From CAZMCT01 sp964564785 (GTDB lineage: Bacteria > Planctomycetota > Phycisphaerae > UBA1845 > Fen-1342), in assembly GCA_964564785.1 (NCBI GenBank), contig CAZMCT010000061.1:1-23341 (forward strand): a stretch of 23,341 nt of DNA, read 5' to 3'. Position 1 is the stretch's first letter; each line of letters begins with the position of its first letter. Shown one piece after another: positions 7,272 through 14,550 of this stretch. Made by a program: the position numbers and the translations under genes. Below the pieces are notes generated by a model, which saw nothing but the letters and a program-made list of their open reading frames with translations, did not search any database and was not told the origin of the DNA.

Positions 7272-8744
7272 ATGCCTACGAGCGACTTGATGAATGACGG
7301 TCAATTGCGGTTTGGGGCACCGGCGACGGTCTCCGATTGGCCGCGCCTGCCTACGCACCCAGGCGCGGCTCGGGACCTGCCGTTGGACGCGATCCGTCCA
7401 TCGCCAGAGAATGACCTGCTCTACCGACCCGTCGATCCGGAAGACCCGGAGCTGATCGCGCTGGCCGCGAGCATCGCGCGTTTCGGGGTAAAGGAGCCGC
7501 TTGTCGTCACGTGCGACGGATGGATTGTCAGCGGGCACCGCCGGTACGCCGTCGCTGCTCTCGCGGGCCTGAAGTACGTGCCGTGTCGAATCGAGCCGCT
7601 CCGTCGCAGCGATGACCTCGACCAGTTCGTGCGGCTGTTGCGGGAATACAACCGGCAGCGGACGAAGTCGCTGGATGAGCAGCTCTGCGAAGAGGTGATC
7701 TCCTTCGATCCGCAGGCCGCTCACCAGGCGCTTCGCGAACACCGCCGCCGGAAGTCAGACAAGTCCGGCTTTTCGGCGCTCACCAAGGTGCAAATGTCCG
7801 GCACGCGACGGCGGAAGGGCATCAGCCGCGCCAAGGAGCCGATGCTGGCGGTGGTGCAGCGGATTCTCGCGGAGCGCGCGGAGTTTTGGCCGCTCAGCGA
7901 CCGTTCGGTCCACTATGCGCTGCTCAACGACCCGCCGCTGCGCCACGACGCCAAGTACGGCTCGGCGTACGCGAACGACCGGGCCAGTTATCAAGATCTG
8001 GCGGATTTGCTGACGCGGGCGCGCCTGGCGGGGCAGAGTCCGTGGGAAGCCATCGCCGACGAAACACGTCCCGTCCTCACCTGGCAGGCCGACGCTAACG
8101 TGGGGGTATTCCTGCGGCGCGAGCTGGACGGGCTCTTCCAGGGCTACTGGCGTGATTACCAGCGCAGCCAAGCCAACCACATCGAGATTGTGGCCGAGAA
8201 ACTGACGGTCCGCGGCATCGTGGAGCCGGTTGCCCAGGAGTACTGCGTGCCGCTGACCATTGGCCGAGGCTATTGCAGTATTGGGCCGCGACGCGATCTG
8301 GCGGAGCGCTATCGCCGCAGCGGTCGCGAGAAGCTGATCGTTCTGCTGCTGTCGGACTTCGACCCGGACGGCGAGAACATCGCCGCCTCGTTCGCACGCT
8401 CGCTGCGTGACGACTTCGGCATCGACCAGGTGACGGCCGTCAAGGTAGCGCTGACGGCCGACCAGGTGCGCGCGCTGGGGCTGCCACCACAGATGAAGGC
8501 GAAGTCGGGGGCATCAACGTACGCGAAGGTCACGGCGGAGCACGGCGAGGACGTGTTCGAGTTGGAAGCGTTGCCGCCAGCCGAATTGCAGCAGCTGTTG
8601 CGGGAAGCACTGGATGCCGTCATCGACCACGAAGCGTTTCAAGCTGAGATCGAAGCCGAGCGCTCGGAGGCCGCGTTCCTCGCGGGCATGCGGCAGAGGG
8701 TCCAGCGCGCTCTGGCCAACGACATCGTCGACGACGATGCATGA
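7272..8744 (+). CDS. ParB-like nuclease domain fused to TOPRIM domain
   Basis: A 490-aa two-domain protein. Residues about 35-110 form a ParB/sulfiredoxin-type N-terminal domain (LPLDAIRPSPEN, IARFGVKEPLVV, then SGHRRYAVAAL at 87-97, the nucleotide-binding box of ParB). Residues about 303-405 form a TOPRIM domain like that of topoisomerase VI A/Spo11-type proteins: IEIVAEKL with acidic Glu309, then LLLSDFDPDG with the DxD pair Asp362/Asp364 that would hold Mg2+. The middle (110-300) is unassigned and may bind DNA. There is no topo VI 5Y-CAP catalytic tyrosine domain that I can recognise. The ATGA overlap with the primase-helicase gene downstream links it to element replication or partition. 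The ribosome site is weak. Confidence 0.82.
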   Translation: MPTSDLMNDGQLRFGAPATVSDWPRLPTHPGAARDLPLDAIRPSPENDLLYRPVDPEDPELIALAASIARFGVKEPLVVTCDGWIVSGHRRYAVAALAGLKYVPCRIEPLRRSDDLDQFVRLLREYNRQRTKSLDEQLCEEVISFDPQAAHQALREHRRRKSDKSGFSALTKVQMSGTRRRKGISRAKEPMLAVVQRILAERAEFWPLSDRSVHYALLNDPPLRHDAKYGSAYANDRASYQDLADLLTRARLAGQSPWEAIADETRPVLTWQADANVGVFLRRELDGLFQGYWRDYQRSQANHIEIVAEKLTVRGIVEPVAQEYCVPLTIGRGYCSIGPRRDLAERYRRSGREKLIVLLLSDFDPDGENIAASFARSLRDDFGIDQVTAVKVALTADQVRALGLPPQMKAKSGASTYAKVTAEHGEDVFELEALPPAELQQLLREALDAVIDHEAFQAEIEAERSEAAFLAGMRQRVQRALANDIVDDDA

Positions 8745-11700
8745 ACGGGCGCATCCGCGAGTACGCGCGCGAGGAGTGTCCGATCTGCGGGCACCGCGAC
8801 TGGTGCGGCCGGCGCGAGGACGGGCTCGTTCTGTGTCGCCGCCCGCCGACGCCGCGCGAGGTGTCCGGCTTCTCATTCAAGGGTATGGCTAAGGACGGGA
8901 TGACCGGCATGTACGTCGAGATCGGGCGGGAGCATGTGCGCCCACGGGCTGCGCGTCCCGCTGGTGATGCGCGGAGCGCCGAAGTGGCGCAAGCGGACGG
9001 CCCTCCGCCGGAAGTATCACCAGCATCTATTGAGTTGCGTTCCGTCGACAGGGTCGACCCCCAGTGGCTGACTGAGAATTACCCGCGCCTCGTCGCCAAC
9101 CTCACCGCTGAGCGCCGAGTCGCGCTGGCTGGGGCGCTCGGCTTGCCGGTGTCCACGCTCGACGCGATCCAGGTCGGGTGGTGGCCGGATCGTCGCTGGT
9201 GGAATCCCGAGACCCGGCAGGCCGAGGGCGCACCTGGCTGCTGGACGTTCCCGGAATGCGACGCCCAAGATCGCATCGTCGGGGTGGGGCTGCGCTGGCC
9301 GACGGGTTGCAAGGGCCAACTCGCCGGCGGGCGGCGCGGCTTGACCCTGCCAGCGGGTTGGCGCGAGCGTGCGGACCCCGTATTGATCGTGGAGGGCCCC
9401 AGCGACGTCCTGGCCGGAGCGTGCGTCGGTCTGAACGTCATCGGCCGCCCCAGCAATCGCGGTGGTACGGGGCTGCTCACGCACGTCTGCCGGGACCGCC
9501 GCGTCGTGATCCTCGGTGAGAACGACCGCAGGCCCGATGGCCGTTGGCCGGGCAAGGAGGGCGCGGAGGCCGTTGCCGAGAAGCTCGCGGCCGTGTGGGA
9601 ACGCCCTGTGCCCATCGCATTACCGCCGGACGCGACGAAGGATCTGCGCGCCTGGGTCACGGCGCGGTTGTCGACGTGCGAGCACGCCGATCTCGCAGCG
9701 GAGTTTCTGAAGGCGATCGCGCCGCCGGCACCTCTGCTGCATGCGGGGCCGCGCGCCCGCCGGGGCGGAAAGGTCGCGGTGCGGGTGTTCCGATGGGACG
9801 ATCCCATCGACGCCGGCCCGTTCTTCACCGACAAGCTCGATCTGGACAGTGCCCGGGCGCGACAGAAGTTCGCGGCGGCCGTGCACGAGCTTGAACCGGC
9901 CGTGGATGTTGCTGCGCTCGAGAATCAACTGCTGACGTTCAAGGTGCCGGAACTGGCCACTGCGAAGCGTTCAGCCACAACCGCCGCGTCACAGGCCACA
10001 CCGACCGAACATCCTCCACCCTCCATCTCCACGGGCACCCGTCCGCAGGTCCAGGGCAACGAGCGGCAGTTGCGCGACATCCGCCACGATGCGCTTGCGG
10101 CGCTGCTGGCTGCCAACGACCCGCCGCATCTGTTTCGCCGCGCCGGCGGTGTCGCCCGCCTCGCGCTTGTCCAGGACAATGGGGATACGGCCGTACCGCG
10201 CATTCAGCAGCTGGATGCCAACGCCCTGCGCGGCGAACTGACCAACGCGGCCGACTGGTTCACGCTGCACCACAGCAAGCAGGGCGACTTCCTGGCGCCG
10301 GACCTGCCCCCACTGGCGGTGGCCCGTGACATGCTCGGGTTGCGCACGGTTGACCTGCCGCCACTGGTCGGCGTGAACACCTGTCCCGCCTTTGCGCCCG
10401 ACGGCAGCCTGATCACGGCCGACGGCTACGACCCGGCGAGCAGCCTCTGGCATCATCGCACACTGGACGACCTGCCCGACATCGCCGGCCAGCCGACCGA
10501 GGCGGACATGGAATCCGCCCGGGAGACCCTGCTCGAGATCGTCGCCGACTTCCCATTCGTCGACGACGCCAGCCGCGCGAACACGATCGCCTTGCTGCTC
10601 TTGCCGTTCGTGCGGCCGCTGATCGATGGCCCCACGCCGCTGCATGCGGCTGACGCGCCCACACCCGGGACCGGGAAGGGGCTGCTGGTGCAGGCCGCTT
10701 TGTGGCCCGCGCTCGGCTACAGCCTGGACATTCGCAGTGGGGCGCGCGATGCGGACGAGTGGCGCAAGCGGATCACCTCGGAGCTGGTCGCCGGCAAGCC
10801 GGTCATCGGCTTCGACAACGCCACCACACGACTCGACTCGGAACACCTGGCCGCGGTGCTGACGGCCACGTCATGGACCGACCGCGTGCTGGGACAGACG
10901 CAGGTCGTCACTACGCCGAACCGCGCCACCTGGGTCTGCACCGGCAACAACCTCGCGTTCAGCAAGGAGCTGGCCCGCCGCGTCGTCTGGATCCGGCTCG
11001 ACGCCAAGGTCGAGGCGCCCGAGCAACGTAGCGGCTTCCGCCATTCCAACCTGCTCGGGTACGTTCGGAAGCGGCGTAGCGCGCTGGTGGCGGCAGCGCT
11101 GACACTATGCCGGGCATGGCTCGCCGCGGGCCGACCGCCCGGTCCGCAGGTGATGGGCAGCTTCGAGTCGTACGCGGCGACGTTGGGCGGGATCCTCGCC
11201 GTAGCCGGGATCGACGGCTTCCTTGCCAATGCCGTCCAGCTGCGGCGTCAAGCCGACACCGAGACTTCCGAGTGGCGGGCCTTCATCGGGGCATGGTGGG
11301 ACCGCTGGCGGGATGCCTGGGTCGGTGTGAGCGATCTGTCCGAGCTGCTGTGGCAGGACGGACAGCGGTCGGACTTGTTGCCGACGGTCGTACGCAGCGA
11401 CAAGCCCCGCGGCGCGGTGACACAACTGGGCATGCGCCTCTCCTCCAAACGCGATTGCATCATCGGCGGCTGGCGGGTGACCGTCGGCGAGAAGCCGGAT
11501 CGGGCCGGTCGCCTGGCCTACCGCCTGGCGCAGACCTCGGGCGACCCACAGGAGGTCTGCGCCAGGTCTGCGCCCAGGTCTGCAGCGCCAACTCGCTGTG
11601 AGAACAGCACTTGCGAACCAGCGCAGACCTTTGCAGACCTTTCGGGCAATACCCTTACACACACGTGCGCAAATAACACGCGCGAGTGTACGCAGCGCGC

Positions 11701-12100
11701 ATCATTTTCCCATCCAGAAACCCCAGGGATGGGAAAAAGGTCTGCAAAGGTCTGCGCGCCGCCGCAAGTCACGGCCGGAGAGGGACTTACGACCGCAGAC
11801 CTTAGCGCAGACCTCGCGCAGACCTTGGCCTCAGGCGGGGAGAGGTCTGCAGGCCTGACGAACGTCCAGTCTCGGGCGAGGTGGCTGACCAGCCCCGCTG
11901 CCAACGTTCCCCAAGCGGTCGCCGAACTCGCTGCCCCACGCGATGGCTGGACCCCGACCGCTTGGCACGACCGCCTGAAGCAACTCGCTGATCGCTGCGC
12001 AGCCCTCAATCCCGAACGGGCCGCCGAGCTACGGATGGCGGCGGCGGCCATGATCCATCCAATGCACGGAGGTGATGAACATGTTGCCGGAAACCACTGA
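8741..12100 (+). CDS. Element primase-helicase: zinc finger, TOPRIM and AAA+ ATPase
   Basis: A 1119-aa replication protein, coupled to the previous gene by an ATGA overlap. The N-terminus has a primase-type zinc finger (Cys13, Cys16, Cys22 and/or His18, Cys32). A TOPRIM region of DnaG type follows at about 213-300: LIVEGPSDVLAG with the catalytic Glu, then VVILGENDRR. The ATPase/helicase part (about 560-800) has Walker A TPGTGKG near 640-647, a Walker B-like segment KPVIGFDNA, sensor-1 WVCTGNN and a probable arginine finger in ELARRVVWIRL. This order matches phage and plasmid primase-helicases that prime and unwind DNA at an origin. Residues about 930-1036 are an odd low-similarity linker encoded by the GCAGACC repeat array. 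Well-formed protein resumes after it (about 1040-1119), so the gene is not broken. Confidence 0.88.
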   Translation: MNGRIREYAREECPICGHRDWCGRREDGLVLCRRPPTPREVSGFSFKGMAKDGMTGMYVEIGREHVRPRAARPAGDARSAEVAQADGPPPEVSPASIELRSVDRVDPQWLTENYPRLVANLTAERRVALAGALGLPVSTLDAIQVGWWPDRRWWNPETRQAEGAPGCWTFPECDAQDRIVGVGLRWPTGCKGQLAGGRRGLTLPAGWRERADPVLIVEGPSDVLAGACVGLNVIGRPSNRGGTGLLTHVCRDRRVVILGENDRRPDGRWPGKEGAEAVAEKLAAVWERPVPIALPPDATKDLRAWVTARLSTCEHADLAAEFLKAIAPPAPLLHAGPRARRGGKVAVRVFRWDDPIDAGPFFTDKLDLDSARARQKFAAAVHELEPAVDVAALENQLLTFKVPELATAKRSATTAASQATPTEHPPPSISTGTRPQVQGNERQLRDIRHDALAALLAANDPPHLFRRAGGVARLALVQDNGDTAVPRIQQLDANALRGELTNAADWFTLHHSKQGDFLAPDLPPLAVARDMLGLRTVDLPPLVGVNTCPAFAPDGSLITADGYDPASSLWHHRTLDDLPDIAGQPTEADMESARETLLEIVADFPFVDDASRANTIALLLLPFVRPLIDGPTPLHAADAPTPGTGKGLLVQAALWPALGYSLDIRSGARDADEWRKRITSELVAGKPVIGFDNATTRLDSEHLAAVLTATSWTDRVLGQTQVVTTPNRATWVCTGNNLAFSKELARRVVWIRLDAKVEAPEQRSGFRHSNLLGYVRKRRSALVAAALTLCRAWLAAGRPPGPQVMGSFESYAATLGGILAVAGIDGFLANAVQLRRQADTETSEWRAFIGAWWDRWRDAWVGVSDLSELLWQDGQRSDLLPTVVRSDKPRGAVTQLGMRLSSKRDCIIGGWRVTVGEKPDRAGRLAYRLAQTSGDPQEVCARSAPRSAAPTRCENSTCEPAQTFADLSGNTLTHTCANNTRECTQRASFSHPETPGMGKRSAKVCAPPQVTAGEGLTTADLSADLAQTLASGGERSAGLTNVQSRARWLTSPAANVPQAVAELAAPRDGWTPTAWHDRLKQLADRCAALNPERAAELRMAAAAMIHPMHGGDEHVAGNH
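11621..11642. repeat. Left arm of perfect 22-bp inverted repeat
   Basis: This segment holds two direct GCAGACC copies joined by TTT. Its exact reverse complement is at 11736-11757, leaving a 93-bp central core. A perfect 22-base match is far beyond chance and forms the innermost arms of the mirror array. Confidence 0.85.
11655..11663 (+). promoter_or_regulatory. Near-consensus DnaA box in the core of the repeat array
   Basis: TTACACACA matches the DnaA box TTATNCACA at all fixed positions but one (C for T at position 4). It sits in the central core of the inverted repeat array, next to the least GC-rich patch around GCAAATAACAC (11669-11679). This is where an origin would be expected to open. 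A single 8-of-9 match alone is weak; the location raises its weight. Confidence 0.4.
11705..11737. repeat. 11-bp-stem hairpin inside the repeat array
   Basis: TTTTCCCATCC (11705-11715) pairs perfectly with GGATGGGAAAA (11727-11737) across an 11-base loop, inside the 93-bp core and touching the right 22-bp arm. The stem is coding sequence, so it is probably a DNA or RNA structure with its own role, such as a priming hairpin or nick site. Confidence 0.7.
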
Positions 12101-12455
12101 CGCCGTCTTGCGTACGCTTGCCGCGAGCTACATCCCACTCGCCGCCGATGCCGACGGCGATGCACCGCTGCTCTGTCCCATCTGCCAGGATGACTACGTG
12201 CACCCCACGGCGGTGCGCATCCTGCCGCCCGGCCGCGCGCCCGGCTTGCTCGCCGTCACTTCGGACGGCATGGCCATCGACCCAAAAGTCCGGCCGACTG
12301 GCCGTGGCGTGGTCATCACGCTGACGTTCGTCGGCGAATGCGGGCACACGTTCAGCAATGAGTTCTCCTTCCACAAGGGTCAGACCTTCGTACGACGGCG
12401 TCCGGGGCGGGACATCGATCCCAGCGAAGCACCGGACACGATCTGGCGGAACTGA
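12081..12455 (+). CDS. Small zinc-finger hypothetical protein
   Basis: A 124-aa protein overlapping the 3' end of the primase-helicase gene by 20 bp. Metal-binding residues are visible as LLCPICQ with a following YVH (about residues 33-43), then GECGHTFSNEF near 93-103, giving a plausible Cys/His zinc site. The ending FHKGQTFVRRR is typical of small proteins of unknown function seen beside serine-recombinase elements, as far as I recall. A GGAGG at 12068-12072 sits eight bases before ATG 12081, better placed than GTG 12072 or ATG 12075. Role unknown; nucleic-acid binding is likely. Confidence 0.72.
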   Translation: MLPETTDAVLRTLAASYIPLAADADGDAPLLCPICQDDYVHPTAVRILPPGRAPGLLAVTSDGMAIDPKVRPTGRGVVITLTFVGECGHTFSNEFSFHKGQTFVRRRPGRDIDPSEAPDTIWRN

Positions 12456-12527
12456 GGCACGGCCGCGCGGCAATAGGTACTTCCAGGCGAAAAAACGAGT
12501 CTTTGGCCGCGGAACGAGTCGCCAGCG

Positions 12528-12540
12528 TAAACAGAGTTTA
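12528..12540. promoter_or_regulatory. Short dyad in AT-rich leader of the Phd-like gene
   Basis: TAAAC-AGA-GTTTA is a perfect 5-bp-arm dyad within the only clearly AT-rich stretch nearby (about 12524-12555), 20 bp before the Phd-like ATG at 12561. Antitoxins of this fold repress their own promoters through such dyads, so it is a candidate operator. No confident -35/-10 pair could be placed. Confidence 0.35.
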
Positions 12541-12560
12541 TTTGTTGTATAGGAATTCGG

Positions 12561-12803
12561 ATGACGGACGACCAAGAGATCTTCAGCATGCCGGTCAGCC
12601 ACGTGCGGGCGATTCTCGGGGACGCCTGCCGTGATACGGCGCGGACTGGCCGCCCGCTCGGCATCCGGCGCTATCGGGCGCTGGAGGTCGTGCTCGTGCC
12701 GCTGGCGGAATGGCTACGGCTCAAGCGCCTGGAGACAGAAGTGACAGACCCCGGCGCGGGGCCGGGGTCGGCGGAAGGGAAGGAAGTTGATGCTACCCGT
12801 TGA
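12561..12803 (+). CDS. Orphan Phd/YefM-like antitoxin-fold protein
   Basis: An 80-aa protein. Residues about 8-55 follow the Phd/YefM layout: FSMPVSHVRAILGDACRDT (N-terminal strand and helix with DNA-binding role), TGRPLGIRRYRALEVVLVPL (two strands), and AEWLRLKRLE (following helix). The tail is Gly/Pro/Glu-rich and would be the toxin-binding part in a real antitoxin. No toxin gene follows: the next gene is convergent and overlaps this one by 11 bp at the 3' ends. It may be a solitary regulator. The AGGA at 12551-12554 supports the ATG. Similarity is by pattern only and moderate. Confidence 0.55.
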   Translation: MTDDQEIFSMPVSHVRAILGDACRDTARTGRPLGIRRYRALEVVLVPLAEWLRLKRLETEVTDPGAGPGSAEGKEVDATR

Positions 12804-13134
12804 ACGCGAACAGGCCCCGATCGGCCTTCAGGAAGCGCGTCTTCGCGCCTTTGGTGGCGATCTCGCGCAGCATCGCGCTGTAGAGGGTGGCGTGCGGCGT
12901 CTTCCCGTTCGGGCTCGACCACAGCGCGCGCTCGGTCATGGCGCCGACCAGTTCCCTGCACCGCATGGCCTTCCCGGTCGCCCCCAGGACCATGGCGGCG
13001 GCATCCAGGGCGCTCAGGGGCGGCGTGACCGGGGTGACGGCAGCGCCCGTGGTCCCCGTGGGCGCGGCCTGTTTGCGGGCGGCCCCGGTGGTCTTGCTCT
13101 TCTTCGTGGCGGCGTTCTTCTGCTTCTTGCTCAT
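12793..13134 (-). CDS. HARE-HTH domain protein with basic histone-H1-like tail
   Basis: A 113-aa protein. Residues 1-35 are Lys/Ala/Thr-rich (MSKKQKNAATKKSKTTGAAR), like bacterial histone-H1-type tails that bind DNA without sequence preference. Residues about 40-112 match the HARE-HTH winged helix (LSALDAAAMVLGATGKAMRC, RELVGAM, TPHATLYSAMLREI, then FLKADRGLFAFNG at the end). HARE-HTH occurs in RNA polymerase delta subunits, chromatin proteins and restriction or modification systems. It is the last gene of the six-gene leftward operon. AAGGA lies upstream of the ATG. A chromatin or transcription role for the element is likely; the target is unknown. Confidence 0.75.
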   Translation of the reverse strand: MSKKQKNAATKKSKTTGAARKQAAPTGTTGAAVTPVTPPLSALDAAAMVLGATGKAMRCRELVGAMTERALWSSPNGKTPHATLYSAMLREIATKGAKTRFLKADRGLFAFNG

Positions 13135-13212
13135 GTCGTTTTCCTTCAGCTGGCCTCGTCAGGCCCGGGTCTCCAGCGCCCGGGCGACCCGCCGCGGCGG
13201 GTTTCGGCGGCT

Positions 13213-13542
13213 TCAGGCGAGCAGGTCGTCGTACGCCTCGAGCTTGGTCAGCGCGGCCTGAACGTCGTCCCACAGGCTGGTGCGCAGCCAGACGAGCGCC
13301 ATGTGGGCGTCCTTCGTGTTCTCCGCGCATTCGATCCGGCCGATGGCCTCGCTGAGCTTGTCGCGGAGCCAGGCCATGTCCTCGTGGGCCTTCAGGGCGA
13401 TGTACGCAGCCTTGACCGCCAGATCGGCCTTGCGGCCGTCGTCGGTCGCGTCGCCGATGTTGCCGGCCCGGTGCGCGGCGATGCGGTTGGCCAGGGCCCG
13501 CTCGACGATCGGCAAAGTCTTCTCGTTCTTCTTCGCTGGCAT
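13213..13542 (-). CDS. Hypothetical helical protein (element operon)
   Basis: A 109-aa protein of unknown family, predicted largely helical and charged (for example MAWLRDKLSEAIGRIECAEN and DVQAALTKLEAYDDLLA). It starts with a basic stretch, MPAKKNEK. No membrane segment or catalytic motif is seen. A strong GGAGGAG ribosome site overlaps the upstream gene's 3' region (15-bp gap), so it is in the same transcript as its neighbours. It could be a small adaptor or anti-defence protein, but nothing in the sequence decides this. Confidence 0.65.
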   Translation of the reverse strand: MPAKKNEKTLPIVERALANRIAAHRAGNIGDATDDGRKADLAVKAAYIALKAHEDMAWLRDKLSEAIGRIECAENTKDAHMALVWLRTSLWDDVQAALTKLEAYDDLLA

Positions 13543-13557
13543 GGTGCTCTCCTCCGG

Positions 13558-13782
13558 TTAGTTGACGGGGACCGTGATGATGCGGTGCGTGCCGTCGGGC
13601 ATCTCGTGATCGCACAGGTACGCGAACTCGACGCCCGCGGCGGCCAGGCGGTCGATCTCGCTCTGCTCGGCGACGTAGCGCTTGCCGCGGAGCAGAATCG
13701 CCTCGCCCTTGCCGCTCGCGTACGTCCACTGGATGGCCTCGTGGGCCGTCGGGAACTCGATTGCTTTGATCTCGATGCTCAT
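13558..13782 (-). CDS. Hypothetical small alpha/beta protein (element operon)
   Basis: A 74-aa protein that appears to be a compact alpha/beta fold: IKAIEFPTAHEAIQWTYASG, EAILLRGKRYVAEQSEIDRL, then VEFAYLCDHE and HRIITVPVN. No family is recognised. It is the third gene from the end of the leftward operon, with a strong GGAGGAG site seven bases before its ATG and 15-bp gaps on both sides. These regular short gaps and good ribosome sites are the main evidence that it is expressed. Confidence 0.65.
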   Translation of the reverse strand: MSIEIKAIEFPTAHEAIQWTYASGKGEAILLRGKRYVAEQSEIDRLAAAGVEFAYLCDHEMPDGTHRIITVPVN

Positions 13783-13797
13783 CGCTGCTCCTCCGCG

Positions 13798-14139
13798 TTA
13801 GTTGCCAAACACGTGCTCGGCCAGCCCGGCCGCCAGCAGGTCGACGATCGTGGCGGCCAGCGGCGTGGTCGGGCGGACGTCCCAGCCGCGGTCGAAATTC
13901 GCCGCGGTCTGCCGCGTCTCGCCGTGCCGCAGCCAGAGCTTCGAGATCCGGCTGGTGCCCAGCTCGAACGCCTCGCTGTCGGCGTGCTCGCGGAAGACCA
14001 GGGCGTCGAACTGGTGCCCGGCGATCGTGCCGACCACCCAGGACCCGCCGCAGCTCGTGCGGCGCTGGACCTTCGTGATCCGCAGCGTCTCCAGGATCTC
14101 GCTGGCGTCCGGCGTCTGGTTCGTGGGGTTCGTGGTCAT
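13798..14139 (-). CDS. Hypothetical protein with GSWVVGTIAGHQFDALVF motif
   Basis: A 113-aa protein. The central part (SCGGSWVVGTIAGHQFDALV, then FELGTSRISKLWL, then ANFDRGWDVRP, then AATIVDLLAAGLAEHVF) looks like a conserved beta-rich family of unknown function; it may match a DUF of the type found on mobile elements, but I cannot confirm which. No catalytic residues can be assigned. AAGGAG is well placed before the ATG. It belongs to the leftward six-gene operon, 15 bp upstream of the next gene. Confidence 0.7.
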   Translation of the reverse strand: MTTNPTNQTPDASEILETLRITKVQRRTSCGGSWVVGTIAGHQFDALVFREHADSEAFELGTSRISKLWLRHGETRQTAANFDRGWDVRPTTPLAATIVDLLAAGLAEHVFGN

Positions 14140-14166
14140 CGGCGTTTCTCCTTCGCGTTGCGACAG

Positions 14167-14532
14167 TCACATCAGTTCGCTGCTTTTCGCCGGGAATCCA
14201 CTCGGGGGGCCGGAATTCTGCGATTTGTCAGCGGAATCTGCGGCAGGTCCGAGTGTGCTCGCGGACGCGGCGGGAAACCGCCTTTCGTCCGCGTTCAGCA
14301 TGGCGACCAGCGCGTCCAACCCGGCGCCGCGGTCGTGGGCGCCGTCCTGGTAGCCCTGCACGTAGGCCTGCAGCAGCGCGCGGCGGACCTGTGGCCCGTA
14401 GACCTCGTGGAAGTCGAGCCGGTCCAGGCTGCGGCGCTCGAGCGTCTCGATCCCGAGGCGGCCCTGCGCGATACCGGCCAGCAGCGCTTCGATCCGGGCC
14501 GGGGCGGCGTTCTTCGGTTTGCGCGTCTTCAT
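14167..14532 (-). CDS. DUF6900-like protein
   Basis: A 121-aa protein. Residues about 12-65 (IEALLAGIAQGRLGIETLER, RSLDRLDFHEVYGPQVRRAL, LQAYVQGYQDG) closely follow the DUF6900 pattern, in which an IETLE-R-DxxDFHE core is followed by a helix ending AYxxGY. The function of this family is unknown; it is frequent in plasmids and mobile elements. The rest (70-121) is Ser/Pro/Ala-rich and probably disordered. A GGAG site precedes the ATG. Second gene of the leftward operon. Confidence 0.7.
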   Translation of the reverse strand: MKTRKPKNAAPARIEALLAGIAQGRLGIETLERRSLDRLDFHEVYGPQVRRALLQAYVQGYQDGAHDRGAGLDALVAMLNADERRFPAASASTLGPAADSADKSQNSGPPSGFPAKSSELM

Positions 14533-14550
14533 GTGGCTTGCTCCGGTGTT

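Larger units (their letters stand above)
11530..11850. repeat. Mirror-symmetric array of 12 GCAGACC iteron-like motifs (candidate origin)
   Basis: Plus-oriented GCAGACC starts at 11530, 11623, 11633, 11795, 11807 and 11818. The reverse form GGTCTGC starts at 11554, 11565, 11577, 11739, 11749 and 11844. Spacing within groups is 10-12 bp, about one DNA turn. The order is +, ---, ++ | --, +++, -, and all five inner pairs are symmetric about 11689 (the outermost about 11690). The copies fall in all three codon phases of the primase gene. About 0.04 copies would be expected by chance in equal-base DNA. By analogy with plasmid iterons this looks like an initiator-binding origin; function is inferred. 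Confidence 0.75.

Noticed and set aside
11530..11850. CRISPR array
   Set aside because: The units are 7 bp, in both orientations and 10-12 bp apart within groups; there are no long direct repeats with spacers and no cas genes.
11518..12165. Minus-strand 215-aa frame across the repeat array
   Set aside because: Its repeated residues come from the inverted GCAGACC motifs read on the other strand; no ribosome site or domain.
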